Positions 34,238 to 42,162 of a stretch of 63,134 bases of DNA are shown in pieces. A program made the position numbers and the translations under genes. This DNA comes from a virus: the IMG/VR virus record IMGVR_UViG_3300044946_000158, positions 1-63,134 of that record; one strand, written 5' to 3'. The notes under the pieces were generated by a model, which was not told the origin of the DNA, did no database searches, and saw only the letters and a list, made by a program, of their open reading frames with translations. Position 1 is the first letter of the stretch; the number at the start of each line of letters is the position of its first letter.

Positions 34238-36409
34238 CTATCCGCGCCCGCTACACATGATATTCGCGGTGTACTGCGTGCTGACCACGGGCGTTCCGAT
34301 GAAACTGATTATTGCCTGTGTCTGGGTGGTCGCAATATCCCAATAAGTCAGACCGGATGCGCCGTCACCACGTGAAATAGAACAGATCGGATTGGTGTTA
34401 ACCCACGCGCCGTCCTTGAACGTGACGGTAATGGTGGGATTGGCGGTGGGCGTTCCGGTACCAGCGGTTATCACTAAAACGAAAAGTGGGTCGTAACCAG
34501 AGACGGTTAGAGACGGAGAGGTGCCCCAGCCTGCGCTTAGTACCCCATCGATGTTGGCGAGTGCGGTTCCTTGGTTATAATAGGGTCGCTTGACCTTGGT
34601 CTGCGCGCCTGTATCAGTGATGCCTACAGCAGAAAGCGTGCTTGAGAAGGCTCCGGTAGTCGCTCCCAGAACCGGACCATTCACGGTAATTCCGCAGAAG
34701 CTAGCGGTGGCTCCCGCATATTTCACAACGCACCAGTTCGCGGTACCGTTCGTGTCGGTATTCGTGGGATATCCCAGGGAGGTGAGATTCTGGTTATTAA
34801 TCCACGCAACCGTGGCCTTAGTGCTGTTCGCAGTGATTCCACCAGACGCAAAGCAGCACATCCAATTTCGCTCGGCGGTCAAGGTTACCGCGGTATTGGC
34901 GTTGGAAGTACCGGAGATGGCGATATTGAATGGATAGGTGCTGGCACAAGTCCCCGCCGGACAACTAAGAGTATTGTCGCTAAAGATGAGATTACGCAGG
35001 GTCAGTTGATTGGTGCTGGTGTTGCTGATATGCAGGACCTGTTGATGCGGGTAAGCCACCGAGCCGCCGTCGAACACAATGGTGTTGTGATGAAAATTAA
35101 CATTATCGCCGAAAGTCAGCGTGGCAGTCGGATTGGCGTCGTCCCAATCTACCAGATAATCCTGCCGCTCCATGTTGGGGCAGTCGTGAACGTCGATGCC
35201 AACATTGTTGCCGCCCATCAAAAACGCAATAGTGTTTTGGAAGAACTGGCAATCGGCAATGTCCACGTTAGTCGCGCCTACGAGTTTCACAGCCACGCCA
35301 CCATTATCCGCGTACATGCTGTGACTGACTACCCCACCAGAGTTGCTGAAGTCATAGACCGTGGCGAAACCAGGACTGGTCGTGCTGGTAACAAAGACAT
35401 TGTCGAGTTCCACTTGGCTGCAATAGGTACATGCGATTCCCACGCCCTGGTTGCTCACGACAGTCCCGTTGATTAGGAAATTGCGTAGATGCACCCCGTA
35501 GATTGCACTCGTGCCATTGTTGATACTAAGAGCCGTGCCTGTGCCGGTGTATTTCAGCGAGGATACCGGAGCCGAGCCCGCACCGCCCTGCTCGACAGCA
35601 CCCTCGATCTGAACGGCTTGGGTGAAAGCGAGACCAGTCGCGTAGGCACAGGTTTGCGGGGGGAGTTTAAGGATGCCGCCAGCAGAAATGGCAAAGTTAC
35701 CCGCTGCTTGCAAAGCGGTGGAATCATTGGTGGTGCCGTCGCATACTGCACCGAATGCAGCAGCAGTAGGGTCCACCCACGGGTTAGGTCCCTTGAATGA
35801 CACGCTAGCGAGGAAGGAATTGGTGCCTGTGAATGTATTATTGAAGCCGAGAAACGCGGCGGTGGTGGCACAGGACCCAGCGGAGGAGGTGATCGGGCCG
35901 GTAAGCGCGGGCGTCTGTGCACAAGCGAGTAAGCCAGTGAGGTCCGCGAAATTAGGCTGCACGAACGCAAGCGTAGCCGGGGAAGAGGTATTGTTGCCGA
36001 AATAGAGATGCGGGCCGACTGTGCCGCCCACAAAGGTGCCCGTGTCAAACAGGGGGATGTCCGAGTAGGTTACGGGTAACGGGAAGCCCGCACCGGAGAG
36101 GGTAATATCGTAGCGTCCATTGGCGGCGTAAAACTGCCAGTGGCCGTTGGTCTGGGCAGTGAACGGGTTAGCGAGTATGGTGCCGACGTTGTCCGAGTAG
36201 ATGGGATTCGCCAGCCCGCCACCATGGACATAAATTGAGACGGTACAAGCTGGATAGGAGACCTGCACCTGCGTCGTAGAGTTCAGGCCAGCGGTCAGCA
36301 CGGGCTGCGCGCCGGACTCGCACCAGCCTTGATAATTCGGCAGCGCCGACGCGAGCGCCGGGCACGCGAGCGCCACGAGTACTAGCAGCAGGTATCGCGG
36401 GCGCATCAT
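34238..36409 (-). CDS. Signal-peptide-bearing tail spike with pectate-lyase-like fold
   Basis: 723 aa from ATG 36409. The open extension to 37054 lies in another frame of the neck gene. Residues 1-23 form a signal peptide (RPRYLLLVLVALACPALASA). Residues 25-150 form an N-terminal beta domain. FGAVCDGTTNDSTALQAA near 228 is the Pectate_lyase_3 signature opening a beta-helix that runs to about 560. The C-terminus is a beta sandwich ending CSGRG. It is probably a depolymerase or receptor-binding spike. It sits between capsid/neck genes, and its start overlaps the neck gene stop. Confidence 0.7.
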   Translation of the reverse strand: MMRPRYLLLVLVALACPALASALPNYQGWCESGAQPVLTAGLNSTTQVQVSYPACTVSIYVHGGGLANPIYSDNVGTILANPFTAQTNGHWQFYAANGRYDITLSGAGFPLPVTYSDIPLFDTGTFVGGTVGPHLYFGNNTSSPATLAFVQPNFADLTGLLACAQTPALTGPITSSAGSCATTAAFLGFNNTFTGTNSFLASVSFKGPNPWVDPTAAAFGAVCDGTTNDSTALQAAGNFAISAGGILKLPPQTCAYATGLAFTQAVQIEGAVEQGGAGSAPVSSLKYTGTGTALSINNGTSAIYGVHLRNFLINGTVVSNQGVGIACTYCSQVELDNVFVTSTTSPGFATVYDFSNSGGVVSHSMYADNGGVAVKLVGATNVDIADCQFFQNTIAFLMGGNNVGIDVHDCPNMERQDYLVDWDDANPTATLTFGDNVNFHHNTIVFDGGSVAYPHQQVLHISNTSTNQLTLRNLIFSDNTLSCPAGTCASTYPFNIAISGTSNANTAVTLTAERNWMCCFASGGITANSTKATVAWINNQNLTSLGYPTNTDTNGTANWCVVKYAGATASFCGITVNGPVLGATTGAFSSTLSAVGITDTGAQTKVKRPYYNQGTALANIDGVLSAGWGTSPSLTVSGYDPLFVLVITAGTGTPTANPTITVTFKDGAWVNTNPICSISRGDGASGLTYWDIATTQTQAIISFIGTPVVSTQYTANIMCSGRG

Positions 36410-37380
36410 GCCGGACCCGCCGTGCCGGAGAGCGTCGAGTAATGCGGCACCCACATGCGCTGCAGGTGATGGATGGAATAGTAATTGTCCACCAGTTCCT
36501 TGTCCTGACGGCGATACTGGATGAGCAGCTTTTTGTATTCGGAATCGGCCGCGCCCATGAGGAACCGGAAATCCGGCCCCGAGGATCGCGGGGACATGTC
36601 CTTGTTGGCCTCCGCCCATTCGTAGGCGAAGTAGCGGGCCTTCGCGAGTACCAGGGCCTCGTCGATGGATGGCGGCAGCGCGTCCGTCAGGTTCACGAGG
36701 TCCGTGCCGCGGCGCAGGCCGTAACACTGATACGTGTAAGGTGAGATGGGCTGGCCCCAGAGTTCGAACATCGGCCAGCCCAGCGTTGGCGAGCCGGGAC
36801 GCTGGTCGGTGCCGAGGGACACGATAGCGGTCGGCTGCGCGACCCACGAGCGCTGCGGGTCCGACTCGTCGAGCATCGCCCGAGTCATGGTCAGGTCCAG
36901 GTAATCGGCCCACGCGAGATTGCGCACCGAGATCCAAGTGAGAAAGTCGGACATCGGCGGCGTGTAGTAGGCCTGGTACACGGAATAGGCGATTGCGGTC
37001 CCGCCAAGATCGTCCATCGGGCGGTCCAGCGTGGCGGTCGAGACTTGGTCCCATGCGATGATGGAGTAGATGCCTGCGATGCCGGGCGACGCGCTGGGAC
37101 GGAACTGGCGCTGGGTGACGAGCGACACGAGTGATGAGGAAGCGTTCAGCGCGGCGGTCGCGGTCGCATCGAAGATGACTGTGTTCGCGCCCTGCGTGGT
37201 CGTGACCGTGCCTGCGTTAACCAGCGGCGGCGATACTAGGGATGATTGAAAGAGGTTAAAAGACCACAGGTGCGATTCGCGGACGGCCCGCCATGCGCGA
37301 TTTATTAATGTGCGCGAAAATGCGAATGGAATCTTAGGTACGCTGCCACGTAGCTCAGCTTGCATATCCCCGAATGCCAC
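36406..37380 (-). CDS. Neck/tail-tube adaptor-like structural protein
   Basis: A 324-aa protein. The N-terminal helix-turn (PFAFSRTLINRAWRAVRESHLWSF) is typical of podovirus gatekeeper or tail tubular A-like proteins. A central beta insert (residues 55-150) and helical C-terminus (DEALVLAKARYFAYEWAEA) follow. The gene lies in the usual adaptor position between capsid and tail genes. Family call by pattern and synteny only. Confidence 0.55.
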   Translation of the reverse strand: MAFGDMQAELRGSVPKIPFAFSRTLINRAWRAVRESHLWSFNLFQSSLVSPPLVNAGTVTTTQGANTVIFDATATAALNASSSLVSLVTQRQFRPSASPGIAGIYSIIAWDQVSTATLDRPMDDLGGTAIAYSVYQAYYTPPMSDFLTWISVRNLAWADYLDLTMTRAMLDESDPQRSWVAQPTAIVSLGTDQRPGSPTLGWPMFELWGQPISPYTYQCYGLRRGTDLVNLTDALPPSIDEALVLAKARYFAYEWAEANKDMSPRSSGPDFRFLMGAADSEYKKLLIQYRRQDKELVDNYYSIHHLQRMWVPHYSTLSGTAGPA

Positions 37381-37395
37381 ACGCTCACCATTCCC

Positions 37396-37539
37396 TCAGC
37401 CTCGTTTGACGCCAGTCTTCAGATGGCGCTTGGGGCGTTTCGAGTGTGAGTGTACCAGCGGCGCACGTCCGCGCTCGCCCTTGTGGAACTGGGGAGGTTC
37501 CTTCTCGTGACCCATGTGATGTCCGCGGCTACGTGCCAT
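37396..37539 (-). CDS. 47-aa basic small protein
   Basis: ATG 37539 is preceded by AGGAGGCAGC and opens a 47-codon frame rich in Arg, Lys, His and Gly (MARSRGHHMGHEKEPPQF start, KRPKRHLKTGVKRG end). The SD strength and fit between two structural genes support it as real. It could be a DNA- or RNA-binding minor virion component. Confidence 0.6.
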   Translation of the reverse strand: MARSRGHHMGHEKEPPQFHKGERGRAPLVHSHSKRPKRHLKTGVKRG

Positions 37540-37547
37540 GCTGCCTC

Positions 37548-37907
37548 CTAGACTAATCGTAAGCGAACTCGGATGCTCTTACCGGAAAGGTTAACCGCGT
37601 TGGCCACTTCGAGGCCCGTGGCTAGAACGAACCAGCGCAGCACGACGGATGGTAGCGCGTTGGCCATGGGACCGCTGGTCGACTGGTTCAGATTCATGAT
37701 GTACACGTAATTGATGCCGTCGCTTGAGACCGCATCCGCCTCCGCATACTCAATGCCGCCGAAGCCGAGGTCCGACGCATTGATCGTTTCGCCGGATGTT
37801 AGCGTCACGCCAGTATTGTTGTAGGACGCTGGACCATCGTGGTCAATGACCATTTCATACTTCGCCCCCACGGGCTGCGGGTATCCTGCCATTGGTCGGT
37901 TGGCCAT
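37548..37907 (-). CDS. Putative small structural protein
   Basis: A 119-aa beta-rich protein (MANRPMAGYPQPVGAKYEMV start, LSGKSIRVRLRLV end). Located just downstream of capsid genes in the operon, where head-decoration or completion proteins are often encoded. No motif proves this. AAGGAGC precedes ATG 37907. Confidence 0.5.
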   Translation of the reverse strand: MANRPMAGYPQPVGAKYEMVIDHDGPASYNNTGVTLTSGETINASDLGFGGIEYAEADAVSSDGINYVYIMNLNQSTSGPMANALPSVVLRWFVLATGLEVANAVNLSGKSIRVRLRLV

Positions 37908-37916
37908 GCTTGCTCC

Positions 37917-38564
37917 TTACAGTCGCCCGATGCTACGGGTGATGAACACTGGGCTGATGGTCGAAATTACCGGAGTGCCGACCGCCACACCGAAGATGTT
38001 CCCTAGGGTAATGGTGGTGAGGGCCACGCCTGCGTCGGCAGTGGACGCCACGGCGGCGGATACTTTCGCGGATACTGAGGATCCGACGGCGGCGGCGGTC
38101 AGCGCGGAGTCGAACAGCACCGAGGCCAGCCCCTGGACCTGCACCCAGCCGTAGTTCCCCTTGGTAATCGCGTTGATGAAAATGCCCGCGAAGTACACCG
38201 GGAGCAGGGTGGTCGGCTGCACGTCGGCGGTCACGCGGTACTGCGGCGTGGCACCTGAGCCGAGGTCGGTGGCTTGATAGAACGCAATGGTCCCGCGCGC
38301 CGGCGCGGCGGTGGAAGTCGCGAGCGTCTGGAAGTAGGTGTAGATTCCGCCGTAGAGCGTGCCGGTGCCGACTGTGTCCGAGAGGGCCAGTGCGGTCGCA
38401 TCGTCGAGACAGATGCGGTCTCCGGGCGTGGTCGCGGAAACGATAGGTCCGGTGATGCCCGCTGGCAGCGAGACGACCAAGCCACCTTGCGCGGCGTCGT
38501 TGATATTGTTCAGGTAGCGGGCCGAGAGCTGCTCGGCTTGTTTGGTGTAGTATCCTGCGGCCAT
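37917..38564 (-). CDS. Putative capsid-associated (decoration-like) protein
   Basis: A 215-aa Ala/Gly/Thr-rich protein. A short N-terminal helix (YYTKQAEQLSARYLNNIND) precedes a beta-rich body with repeated small residues. It is encoded immediately after the major capsid gene and has an AAGGAGCGACC SD, consistent with high expression. Decoration or stabilisation of the head is inferred. Confidence 0.5.
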   Translation of the reverse strand: MAAGYYTKQAEQLSARYLNNINDAAQGGLVVSLPAGITGPIVSATTPGDRICLDDATALALSDTVGTGTLYGGIYTYFQTLATSTAAPARGTIAFYQATDLGSGATPQYRVTADVQPTTLLPVYFAGIFINAITKGNYGWVQVQGLASVLFDSALTAAAVGSSVSAKVSAAVASTADAGVALTTITLGNIFGVAVGTPVISTISPVFITRSIGRL

Positions 38565-38573
38565 GGTCGCTCC

Positions 38574-39716
38574 TTAGAATCCCGCTCCGACCACGCCAAC
38601 GTTGTCACGTGGCGAGGTGGTATAAAAGTTGATCCCTAATTTGAGAAACATGACTATCAAATCCGCGTTCGTTTGCGAGCGAATCGGCGGCGTGAAGTTA
38701 AAGTTATACTCCGGGTCCGCACTGGGGCGAATCTTCCAGCCCTTGACCCGCAGCCAGAAGAACGGCTCGCCGGGGTTGCACAAGGTAGATGACGGATAAT
38801 TGGAAATCGCCCGCTGCCCCGCAGACAGTGACGGGGTCGTGAAGGTCGTGGGCTTGATGGAGGTGGTCTGCGACAAACCGGACGGGAGAATCTGGCCGTA
38901 TTTCGTGGACGGGCAGAGTTTCTCTTCGAAAATCATGGCGTCCAGAATCTTGATGCCGGACATCCCGATGTCCACGTCCTTTTCCTGCGCGAACCGCTGC
39001 TTGGGCTCTTGGCGTTCGAGGAGGTAGGCGTACAGGGCTTTGTTGCACAGGCCGATGTCCGGGCGCTGACTGCAATTGAGATAGGCTTCGAGCAGCAGCT
39101 TGTAGGAGACTTGGCCGGGATTGCCCGCTTGGTCACCGGCCCAGATGGGGATGGAGTTCAGAGCGTTCAGCGTGGCGCCGTTGCGCAGGATGCCGCCGTA
39201 GGTGGTGAACACGTTGCCGTCCCACGAGGGATTGATGCCGTCGTTCAGGGCTTCCGACAGACCGTTCACGAAAATGAGGCGGTTTGATCCGGTGATGGAT
39301 TGGCCGTGGCGGAAGAAGTCGATGCCGAGGTCGGTATTGAGAGCCTGCACCGCGTTGACCATGTACGCGTCAATGAGCTTGACCTTCACGGCTGGCCCGG
39401 AGCCTTGCAGCACGTTGGTCTGCCAGAGGTTCAGCGGGACCTGCTCGTTGTAGTCTTTCGGTACGAAGCCCATTGCGGAGATGATGTTCTTTTGAAAGAC
39501 GGCTACGTCTTGACCGGGAGCGACAGCTCCCCCGTTCACGCGGTCATACATGAACGGAATCTGCATGAGCGAGCCGCCCAGGAATTCGTCGACCGCGCCC
39601 ATGGAGCGCATCTTGCGCTGCCAGGCGGAGTCGTAAAAGAAGTTGTCATAGAGTATATCTTCGCGCAGCTCGGCCAACGTGGTTGCCGCGATCATATCGA
39701 ACAGTGGATCTGCCAT
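38574..39716 (-). CDS. Major capsid protein
   Basis: A 380-aa protein (MADPLFDMIAATTLAELREDIL start) with an HK97-like feel: an N-terminal arm, SLMQIPFMYDRVNGGAVAPG (strand plus E-loop-like region), a central helix-rich domain, and DNVGVVGAGF end. Gene order portal, small helical genes, scaffold-like gene, then this gene with a strong AAGGAG SD is diagnostic for the coat protein. Fold family is not verified. Length is within the usual range. Confidence 0.75.
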   Translation of the reverse strand: MADPLFDMIAATTLAELREDILYDNFFYDSAWQRKMRSMGAVDEFLGGSLMQIPFMYDRVNGGAVAPGQDVAVFQKNIISAMGFVPKDYNEQVPLNLWQTNVLQGSGPAVKVKLIDAYMVNAVQALNTDLGIDFFRHGQSITGSNRLIFVNGLSEALNDGINPSWDGNVFTTYGGILRNGATLNALNSIPIWAGDQAGNPGQVSYKLLLEAYLNCSQRPDIGLCNKALYAYLLERQEPKQRFAQEKDVDIGMSGIKILDAMIFEEKLCPSTKYGQILPSGLSQTTSIKPTTFTTPSLSAGQRAISNYPSSTLCNPGEPFFWLRVKGWKIRPSADPEYNFNFTPPIRSQTNADLIVMFLKLGINFYTTSPRDNVGVVGAGF

Positions 39717-39747
39717 TTTACTGCTCCTTAACTATCCGCTGCGAATA

Positions 39748-40581
39748 CTAATTGGTAAGATTCTTCTCCATCAATTTCTTGGTAGCCCGCATCACGCGGT
39801 CATTCGCGAGCGTGTTCTCGTTGGAATCCCACGGCTGCTTGGTGCGGTCGCCCTGCGCTCGCGGAGTGAACGGCGATGACGATGGCACGAACGGTCGCGT
39901 GTCCGGGTTGCCGTACTGCGACGCGAACTTTTCACGCGCTTGGGCCTCGCCCTGCTCGATAAGGCGCTTTTCGTAGGCGGCTTTGTCGGCGGCGTCGCGC
40001 GCGGCGATGGCGTCGTCCACCTTGTACTTTTCCTTCCACACTGCCTCGACCGATAGCTTGCGCGACACGGCTTCTTGACGCAGCGCACGAAAGTTCAGCA
40101 TCTTGTCGGGGAACAGGCGCTGGTGCTGGTAGGCGATGTCCTGCGCGGTGGCGATGGCTTCGCCCTCTTTATCGGCGATGCGCAGAATCTCATCACTGGT
40201 AAAATATTTCGAGGCGTCGAATCCATTCGCAGGCAGCGGCGTATCTTTGGGAGGCACGTTAAAGCCTGCTTTCTCGGCCAGTTCAATGAGGCCTTGGTCC
40301 TGCGCGGCTTTGACGAGAGCGATAGCGCGCGCCTTCTCACTTTCAGCGGACATGTACTTTTTCTCCATGTCCTTGTACGCGGCGGCGGTCGTGTCGAACC
40401 ATTCGTTGGCCTTGTCGTTATACTCACGGGCCTTGCGCTTCTCCGTCGCGGCTTCTTCGGCGGCCTGAGCTGCCTTGGCTTCGGAGGCGAGCCACGCTTT
40501 TTCGGCGACCGGGTGATTGAGGGCCTTGATGTCCTCATCGGACGCGCCCTGCGACTTCAGATAATCTGTGTAGGCGGACAT
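39748..40581 (-). CDS. Putative capsid scaffolding protein
   Basis: A 277-aa, highly charged, mostly helical protein. Residues 30-110 are Ala/Lys/Glu coiled coil (AKAAQAAEEAATEKRKAREY), followed by a Pro-rich region and a short C-terminal helix (RVMRATKKLMEKNLTN), the kind of motif that contacts coat protein. Position directly upstream of the capsid gene and absence of Cys are typical for scaffolds. Confidence 0.65.
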   Translation of the reverse strand: MSAYTDYLKSQGASDEDIKALNHPVAEKAWLASEAKAAQAAEEAATEKRKAREYNDKANEWFDTTAAAYKDMEKKYMSAESEKARAIALVKAAQDQGLIELAEKAGFNVPPKDTPLPANGFDASKYFTSDEILRIADKEGEAIATAQDIAYQHQRLFPDKMLNFRALRQEAVSRKLSVEAVWKEKYKVDDAIAARDAADKAAYEKRLIEQGEAQAREKFASQYGNPDTRPFVPSSSPFTPRAQGDRTKQPWDSNENTLANDRVMRATKKLMEKNLTN

Positions 40582-40584
40582 GTG

Positions 40585-41025
40585 TTACCTCCCCCAACGC
40601 GAGCGCGTGGATTCCTGCGCGGGTACGTTATGTGGTGCAGGCGCGGGCGTAACAGGTGTATTAACCGGAGCCGGTGCTCGCAAAAAGGGTGACGGCGCGG
40701 GACCAGTACGCACGACCGCATCCGGCACGTCGCCTACGACGCAGGACATCGCCATGTCCATCTGCCGCGCGGCTTCGTCGGTGTGCTTCGCGGTTTCGGG
40801 GAAACGCTTCACGAGAGCAGCCAGCCCACGCTTGACCGCCGCGAACATGCGAATAGTGGTCGAGTAGTCCTCATGTGCGGCAGCGGCGTCTTGCGCTCGC
40901 GCAGCAGCGAGGTCGGTCGCGGCCAGTTGCGAATCAGCCCCGCGACGGAACGCCTCGTTGTGCAGGAGCGGGGCTACGTACCCCGCGTCCTCGGCTCCGA
41001 TGAGTTCGTTAAGATTGCGTGCCAT
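40585..41025 (-). CDS. Small helical structural-module protein
   Basis: A 146-aa protein. Helical N-terminal two-thirds (RFPETAKHTDEAARQMDMAM) and a Pro/Ala-rich C-terminal tail. AAGGAGAT precedes ATG 41025. Lies between portal and scaffold genes. Capsid-assembly accessory or minor head protein possible. Confidence 0.55.
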   Translation of the reverse strand: MARNLNELIGAEDAGYVAPLLHNEAFRRGADSQLAATDLAAARAQDAAAAHEDYSTTIRMFAAVKRGLAALVKRFPETAKHTDEAARQMDMAMSCVVGDVPDAVVRTGPAPSPFLRAPAPVNTPVTPAPAPHNVPAQESTRSRWGR

Positions 41026-41034
41026 TGTATCTCC

Positions 41035-41340
41035 TTATCCCGCACTAGGCGGGGCTGCAGGTTCACCGGGCTGCTGGTGCTCCATCATTCCGGCCATTAC
41101 CTTGCGCATAAGATCGTTGATTTGCTCGACGAAGGGGGCGGTACCGGGGTAGGCCTTCGCAATGGTACGGAGATTCTGCACGATGGAGATGGCCATCTGT
41201 GTCCCTTGCTGCATCGCGGGCGCCGGGGCGGCGGGCGACGGAGAGGCTGCGGCGGGCGAGGTCGGGGATTGAGGCGAGGACTGCGGGGACGCGCCATCGG
41301 CTGACGGCGGAGGCTGGAGGGCTGAAGGTGAGCTGGCCAC
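41035..41340 (-). CDS. Small Pro/Ser/Ala-rich structural-module protein
   Basis: A 101-aa protein. Residues 1-45 are Pro/Ser/Ala low-complexity. The C-terminal half forms helices (MAISIVQNLRTIAKAYPGTA then VEQINDLMRKVMAGMMEHQQ). This helical motif is seen in short genes next to portal genes in several podoviruses. Function unknown. Confidence 0.55.
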   Translation of the reverse strand: MASSPSALQPPPSADGASPQSSPQSPTSPAAASPSPAAPAPAMQQGTQMAISIVQNLRTIAKAYPGTAPFVEQINDLMRKVMAGMMEHQQPGEPAAPPSAG

Positions 41341-41353
41341 GGGTCACGGGGGT

Positions 41354-41518
41354 TCAGGCGCGCTTGTGCGCTTGCTTCGACGCTTTCTTCATGCTGCCGG
41401 AGACGAGATTCTCGGAGCGCATGTCGGATTTCAGCGAGAGCTTGCGCTTGCTGCCGCCCAGCTTCACGAGGTTGCCTACGAATCCGCCGCGCTTGCTGCG
41501 TGACTTGCCATATGCCAT
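41354..41518 (-). CDS. 54-aa basic protein
   Basis: ATG 41518 has AGGGAGAT upstream and is preferred over the 41578 in-frame start. The product (MAYGKSRSKRGGFVGNLVKL...) is very basic and Gly/Ser-rich, ending KKASKQAHKRA. Probably nucleic-acid binding or a minor head protein. Confidence 0.6.
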   Translation of the reverse strand: MAYGKSRSKRGGFVGNLVKLGGSKRKLSLKSDMRSENLVSGSMKKASKQAHKRA

Positions 41519-41681
41519 TGCGAATCTCCCTAATGAACTCTGAATCGTAAAACTGGGGGCGGGAGGAACGGCTGCCATCCGCGGCGTCCGTTCCGTCCCT
41601 GCTCCGGGATTACCCTGTCGGGGAGCCTGCCGTACCAGCCGGGTTCAGGGGCGGGGCCGGGGCTCGTCGGGTCAGGGACAG

Positions 41682-41747
41682 TTATTTCTTGTGTCCGCGC
41701 TTCCGGCCACGCTTGCGGTCGGCTACGAACCTGTCGTTGGTATTCAT
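41682..41747 (-). CDS. 21-aa basic microprotein
   Basis: ATG 41747 follows GGAGGCAATCAGA and opens MNTNDRFVADRKRGRKRGHK, then Lys and stop. The strong SD and basic content match the other tiny basic genes in this operon. The -1 frame beyond its stop stays open with coding-like composition to 41530, just before the next SD. The 41519-41949 interval otherwise holds a terminator and no clear gene. Confidence 0.45.
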   Translation of the reverse strand: MNTNDRFVADRKRGRKRGHKK

Positions 41748-41783
41748 TCTGATTGCCTCCGTGAGATTCGGTCCCTGAACGTG

Positions 41784-41863
41784 AAAAAGCCCGCGACCGA
41801 CTTGGTAATCAGGAGAGGAGGCAAAAAAGGAATGCCGGGGCCTGATTACTGTCTATCGCGGGC
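41784..41863 (-). terminator. Large hairpin with T-run, probable terminator in the late operon
   Basis: On the minus strand, GCCCGCGA...GTAATCAG (41863-41842) pairs with CTGATTACC...TCGCGGGC (41812-41789) in an imperfect 17-plus bp stem. GCGGGC is followed by TTTTT (41788-41784). The loop is about 29 bases. It lies between the portal-linked gene 41950 and the capsid genes, so it may attenuate rather than end late transcription. Confidence 0.5.
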
Positions 41864-41949
41864 CATTCGATTCGCTACGGATTTCGTGGCGTCGTTTAGG
41901 AACCCGTTCGAGATGAGTGGAACACACGATGGGGGGAGCGTGTCAACAC

Positions 41950-42162
41950 TTATTTTTCGTCGGGGTAGATGCGGTGTTGCTCGCGGAAGGTTACCGAGCC
42001 AACCGAGCCCTGCGTCATGTTCACGATTAGCGTGCCCGTGGCGTGTTCGAGGTGCAGCAGGGCGAGAATAGTTTCGGTATCCATGCACGTGTTGAAATTG
42101 CGTTCGCGCACGAGTTGGTGGGATTCGGCAGGTGGCGTGGGAATGCGAGTGTGGGTAGACAT
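41950..42162 (-). CDS. Small hypothetical protein following the portal gene
   Basis: A 70-aa protein from ATG 42162, overlapping the portal stop (TAATG). MSTHTRIPTPPAESHQLVRE start, a helical middle (METILALLHLEHATG-type) and a beta end. Translation is probably coupled to the portal. No family recognised. Confidence 0.55.
   Translation of the reverse strand: MSTHTRIPTPPAESHQLVRERNFNTCMDTETILALLHLEHATGTLIVNMTQGSVGSVTFREQHRIYPDEK

Noticed and set aside
34238-37054. Start of the pectate-lyase-like spike at 37054
   Set aside because: The first 215 codons run antisense-compatible through another frame of the neck gene. The signal peptide and ATGA overlap place the start at 36409.
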